From an uncultured Eubacteriales bacterium (GTDB lineage Bacteria; Bacillota_A; Clostridia; Oscillospirales; Oscillospiraceae): DNA of 6,698 bases. Of this stretch, positions 5,560 to 6,698 are shown in pieces; position 1 is the stretch's first letter; every line of letters begins with the position of its first letter. The notes beneath the pieces were generated by a model that was not told where the DNA came from, made no database searches, and worked only from the letters and a program-made list of their open reading frames with translations. A program made the translations under genes and the position numbers. Location: positions 1 through 6,698 of the forward strand of contig CATIYU010000162.1 in NCBI GenBank assembly GCA_949739085.1, read 5' to 3'.

Positions 5560-5800
5560 TAACCAGCCGCCTTGTAGATTTGCTGCAGTACATACCTTGT
5601 TTCCCTGCAACAGCTTTTCGCCAAAAGCAAAAGTAAGAATTCGGAACTACGTTCCAATCGCACAGCAATCCGCTTCGCTGACGGGTCTTTCTCACTCGCA
5701 TTGACAAGCAATGCTCGTGAGTGCTAGGCTCGGGAACGATGTAATGCACATCGAGCGGCCCACCTACAATCGCCGCCACGATGCGGAAAGCGGCTGACTG
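5560..5800 (+). other. Hairpin-rich non-coding region (candidate structured RNA or intergenic repeat)
   Basis: About 240 bases between the terminator and the next gene contain no supported gene but a series of hairpins: GCTTTT/AAAAGC with loop CGCC (5613-5628); GGAAC/GTTCC with loop TAC (5643-5655); a 31-base hairpin with 5- and 6-bp helices around a 2x2 internal loop and ACAAG loop (5691-5721); CGATGT/ACATCG with loop AATGC (5737-5753); and GCCGC/GCGGC (5772-5794). The minus strand is open over 5549-5845, but I do not believe that frame is a gene: it has no ribosome binding site that I find convincing and overlaps all the hairpins. A structured RNA leader, a dispersed intergenic repeat, or a recombination or replication site are all possible. 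Confidence 0.45.
5691..5721. repeat. 31-base inverted repeat
   Basis: Arms 5691-5703 and 5709-5721 pair at 11 of 13 positions (5 bp, two mismatches, 6 bp) around an ACAAG loop. No T-tract follows on the plus strand, so it is not a typical terminator. Confidence 0.6.
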
Positions 5801-5826
5801 TTTGAAATAAAATCGGAGGTGTCCAT

Positions 5827-6312
5827 ATGATTGATGTTGGAGCAAAGGGCGTGTATTTCGCCTGCGACGAGTGTAGTATTCACGAGCAGATTGAATGCAG
5901 AATGCAGGGTGCCCGTGAGCTCGGAGAAAATCTCCAGTACGTCCATTGCAGTTGCGACAAAGTCGGAGATGAGTTCTGGGCCGGAGGATATTGTGAGGAC
6001 GCTTTTGCCAAGAAACCTTCCAAAAGAAACGAGGGCAGACGTAAAACGGGCCGTGTGTACAGGCGGAAAATGTGCCGCAAGACCATTCAGAAATACCGCG
6101 ATGGCAACGGCTGGATTTATGGGCCGCACCTTCGTGGATGCTGGGAAGGAGACAAATTTGTTCTCAGTTCCTATATCAAGCACCCGCAGAACTCTTCAAA
6201 CAAGGCGTTCTTCAAACGAGTTTCAAACAAAAAGGTACGTCGGAGTAAGGATATCCCCGCCAAAGGGAATGGATACCGCAAAATCTTTGACTACTGGTGG
6301 ACGATTGATTAG
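5827..6312 (+). CDS. Cysteine-containing basic protein of mobile elements, function unknown
   Basis: 161 aa; GGAGGTG (5815-5821) five bases before the ATG fixes the start. The N-terminal half has C13xxC16, C24, C41xC43 and C56 (FACDEC…HCSCDK…GGYCEDAF), which could bind a metal. Residues 61-91 are strongly basic (KKPSKRNEGRRKTGRVYRRKMCRKTIQKYR), and the C-terminal part has FFKRVSNKKVRRSKD and the ending YRKIFDYWW. The 'RRxTGRxYRRKM…KKVRRS…YRKxFDYWW' pattern recurs, as I remember, in small proteins of clostridial prophages and conjugative elements with no assigned function. Nucleic-acid binding is a guess from charge. Overlapping frames on both strands are shadows. Its TAG stop overlaps the Shine-Dalgarno of the following small gene. 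Confidence 0.8.
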   Translation: MIDVGAKGVYFACDECSIHEQIECRMQGARELGENLQYVHCSCDKVGDEFWAGGYCEDAFAKKPSKRNEGRRKTGRVYRRKMCRKTIQKYRDGNGWIYGPHLRGCWEGDKFVLSSYIKHPQNSSNKAFFKRVSNKKVRRSKDIPAKGNGYRKIFDYWWTID

Positions 6313-6316
6313 GAGG
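6311..6316 (+). promoter_or_regulatory. Shine-Dalgarno serving ATG-TGA or GTG start
   Basis: AGGAGG overlaps the preceding stop codon. Six bases on is ATG directly followed by TGA (6323-6328); the GTG overlapping that ATG (6325-6327, eight bases from the site) opens the 73-codon frame. Confidence 0.6.
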
Positions 6317-6324
6317 CATAAGAT

Positions 6325-6546
6325 GTGACAGCGTACTACACCATATCAGCACCGTCGCTCAGTAGCACAAGTGCTTTGGGTAACTGGTGGCTGCGTTCTC
6401 CATACTATTCGTACTACTCATATTACCAACCATTCAACATCTATCCGCCATCAAAGGATAGGTCGCTTCCCAGAGAGGAGATTCACCAGATGAGCAACGA
6501 GGAATTTGACGCCGCTTTCAACGACCTGTTTTTTGGAAATGAGTAG
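6325..6546 (+). CDS. Small Tyr/Ser-rich protein with WWLRSP motif
   Basis: 73 aa from a GTG start eight bases after AGGAGG. The nearby ATG at 6323 is followed at once by a stop, so only the GTG works. Residues 20-26 (NWWLRSP) are followed by a tyrosine/serine run (YYSYYSYYQ, 27-35), then NIYPPSKDRSLPREE and an acidic tail (MSNEEFDAAFNDLFFGNE). WWLRSP is a hallmark of DUF6273-like domains (formylglycine-enzyme-like folds), some of which are diversified by retroelements, but here the motif is near the N-terminus and most of such a domain is absent. It could be a fragment fused to another tail, or a genuine small protein coupled to the upstream gene. Function unknown. Confidence 0.6.
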   Translation: MTAYYTISAPSLSSTSALGNWWLRSPYYSYYSYYQPFNIYPPSKDRSLPREEIHQMSNEEFDAAFNDLFFGNE

Positions 6547-6554
6547 GCATGGGA

Positions 6555-6579
6555 AAGCCCACCCTGATAGGGTGGGCTT
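6555..6579. terminator. Perfect 10-bp hairpin between convergent genes
   Basis: AAGCCCACCC (6555-6564) and GGGTGGGCTT (6570-6579) pair perfectly around loop TGATA. It sits between the stop of the plus-strand small gene (6546) and the stop of the minus-strand gene (6586). T-tracts are short on either strand (TTTCCC on the minus strand), so it is a plausible but not classical bidirectional terminator. Confidence 0.7.
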
Positions 6580-6585
6580 AGGTAG

Positions 6586-6698
6586 TCAGACTTCAAGGCC
6601 GAGCTTCTCAGCAATTTCCTCCGGGGACAATCCCGCTTCTTTTGCCTTCGCCATAACGGTCTTCATGTTGATGGGATGCAGGAGCTTCTGTTTCTGAG
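6586..6698 (-). CDS. C-terminal end of an unidentified minus-strand gene (cut by window edge)
   Basis: Reading the minus strand from the right edge gives 36 codons ending in TGA (6586-6588). The visible peptide includes HPINMKTVMAKAKEAG followed by LSPEEIAEKLGLEV, an alanine/glutamate-rich helical end resembling a helix-turn-helix-like 'xSPEEIAEKLGL' segment. The start and most of the protein lie outside the window, so no function can be assigned. It converges with the small WWLRSP gene and is separated from it by the 10-bp hairpin. An overlapping plus-strand frame is taken as a shadow. Confidence 0.6.
   Translation of the reverse strand, partial: QKQKLLHPINMKTVMAKAKEAGLSPEEIAEKLGLEV

Noticed and set aside
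5701..5730. TTGACA with TAGGCT 18 bases on as a promoter for the 161-aa gene
   Set aside because: The -35 match is exact, but the -10 matches only three of six and the boxes lie inside a strong hairpin. Not reliable.
5549..5845. 98-codon minus-strand open frame across the hairpin-rich gap
   Set aside because: It overlaps the start of the well-supported 161-aa gene and all five hairpins, and I see no convincing ribosome binding site. The openness can be explained by composition. A conserved repeat with a chance frame is more likely.
5764..6328. Long overlapping frames on both strands within the 161-aa gene
   Set aside because: They lack good ribosome binding sites, and the 5827 frame has a strong one plus a recognisable basic motif. 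These are shadows.
1..6698. CRISPR array, tRNA, rRNA or insertion-sequence ends
   Set aside because: No regularly spaced repeats, no tRNA cloverleaf or rRNA-like stretch, and no transposase or terminal inverted repeats were seen by eye.

Overview
The window looks like a piece of a mobile element (prophage, prophage remnant or phage satellite) in a low-to-mid GC Firmicutes genome, most likely a gut Clostridia/Oscillospiraceae relative. The grounds are strong AGGAGG-type Shine-Dalgarno sites, near-consensus sigma-A promoters, and the gene mix: a PAPS-reductase-like enzyme, an HK97-type capsid protein, a phage Dam-type methyltransferase, a tyrosine recombinase, a YkgJ protein and a basic 'RRxTGRxYRRK' protein. 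The taxonomic placement is inference; no marker gene is present.

Left arm (1-1245): an AT-rich stretch with two minus-strand membrane-protein genes. Each has its own promoter with a perfect 17-bp spacer. The first gene runs off the left edge.

Central plus-strand cluster (1246-3987): a PAPS-reductase-like protein with a possible 4Fe-4S site, then an HK97-family major capsid protein, then a separate 78-codon copy of only the capsid N-terminus, a 30-codon mini-ORF, and a Dam-type adenine methyltransferase. The last three are joined by ATGA stop/start overlaps. No terminase, portal, protease or tail gene is present, so the capsid gene is an orphan here. It also seems to lack an internal segment, and its 5' end has a much higher GC content than the rest. 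A weak terminator lies near 4132-4155.

Right part (4169-6546): a tyrosine recombinase whose strong Shine-Dalgarno points at an ATA codon; a YkgJ-type cysteine-cluster gene that appears damaged at both ends; a clear terminator (5515-5545); about 280 bp of hairpin-rich non-coding DNA; then a two-gene unit (161 aa cysteine-containing basic protein and a 73 aa Tyr/Ser-rich protein with a WWLRSP motif). A perfect 10-bp hairpin separates this unit from the 3' end of a convergent minus-strand gene that leaves the window at the right edge.

Reading as a whole: the central cluster combines a possible nucleic-acid sulfur or base modification enzyme, an adenine methyltransferase and two capsid-derived proteins. 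That could be decayed prophage debris or a domesticated or satellite module that modifies DNA and interferes with or reshapes a helper phage's capsid. The sequence alone does not decide between these.
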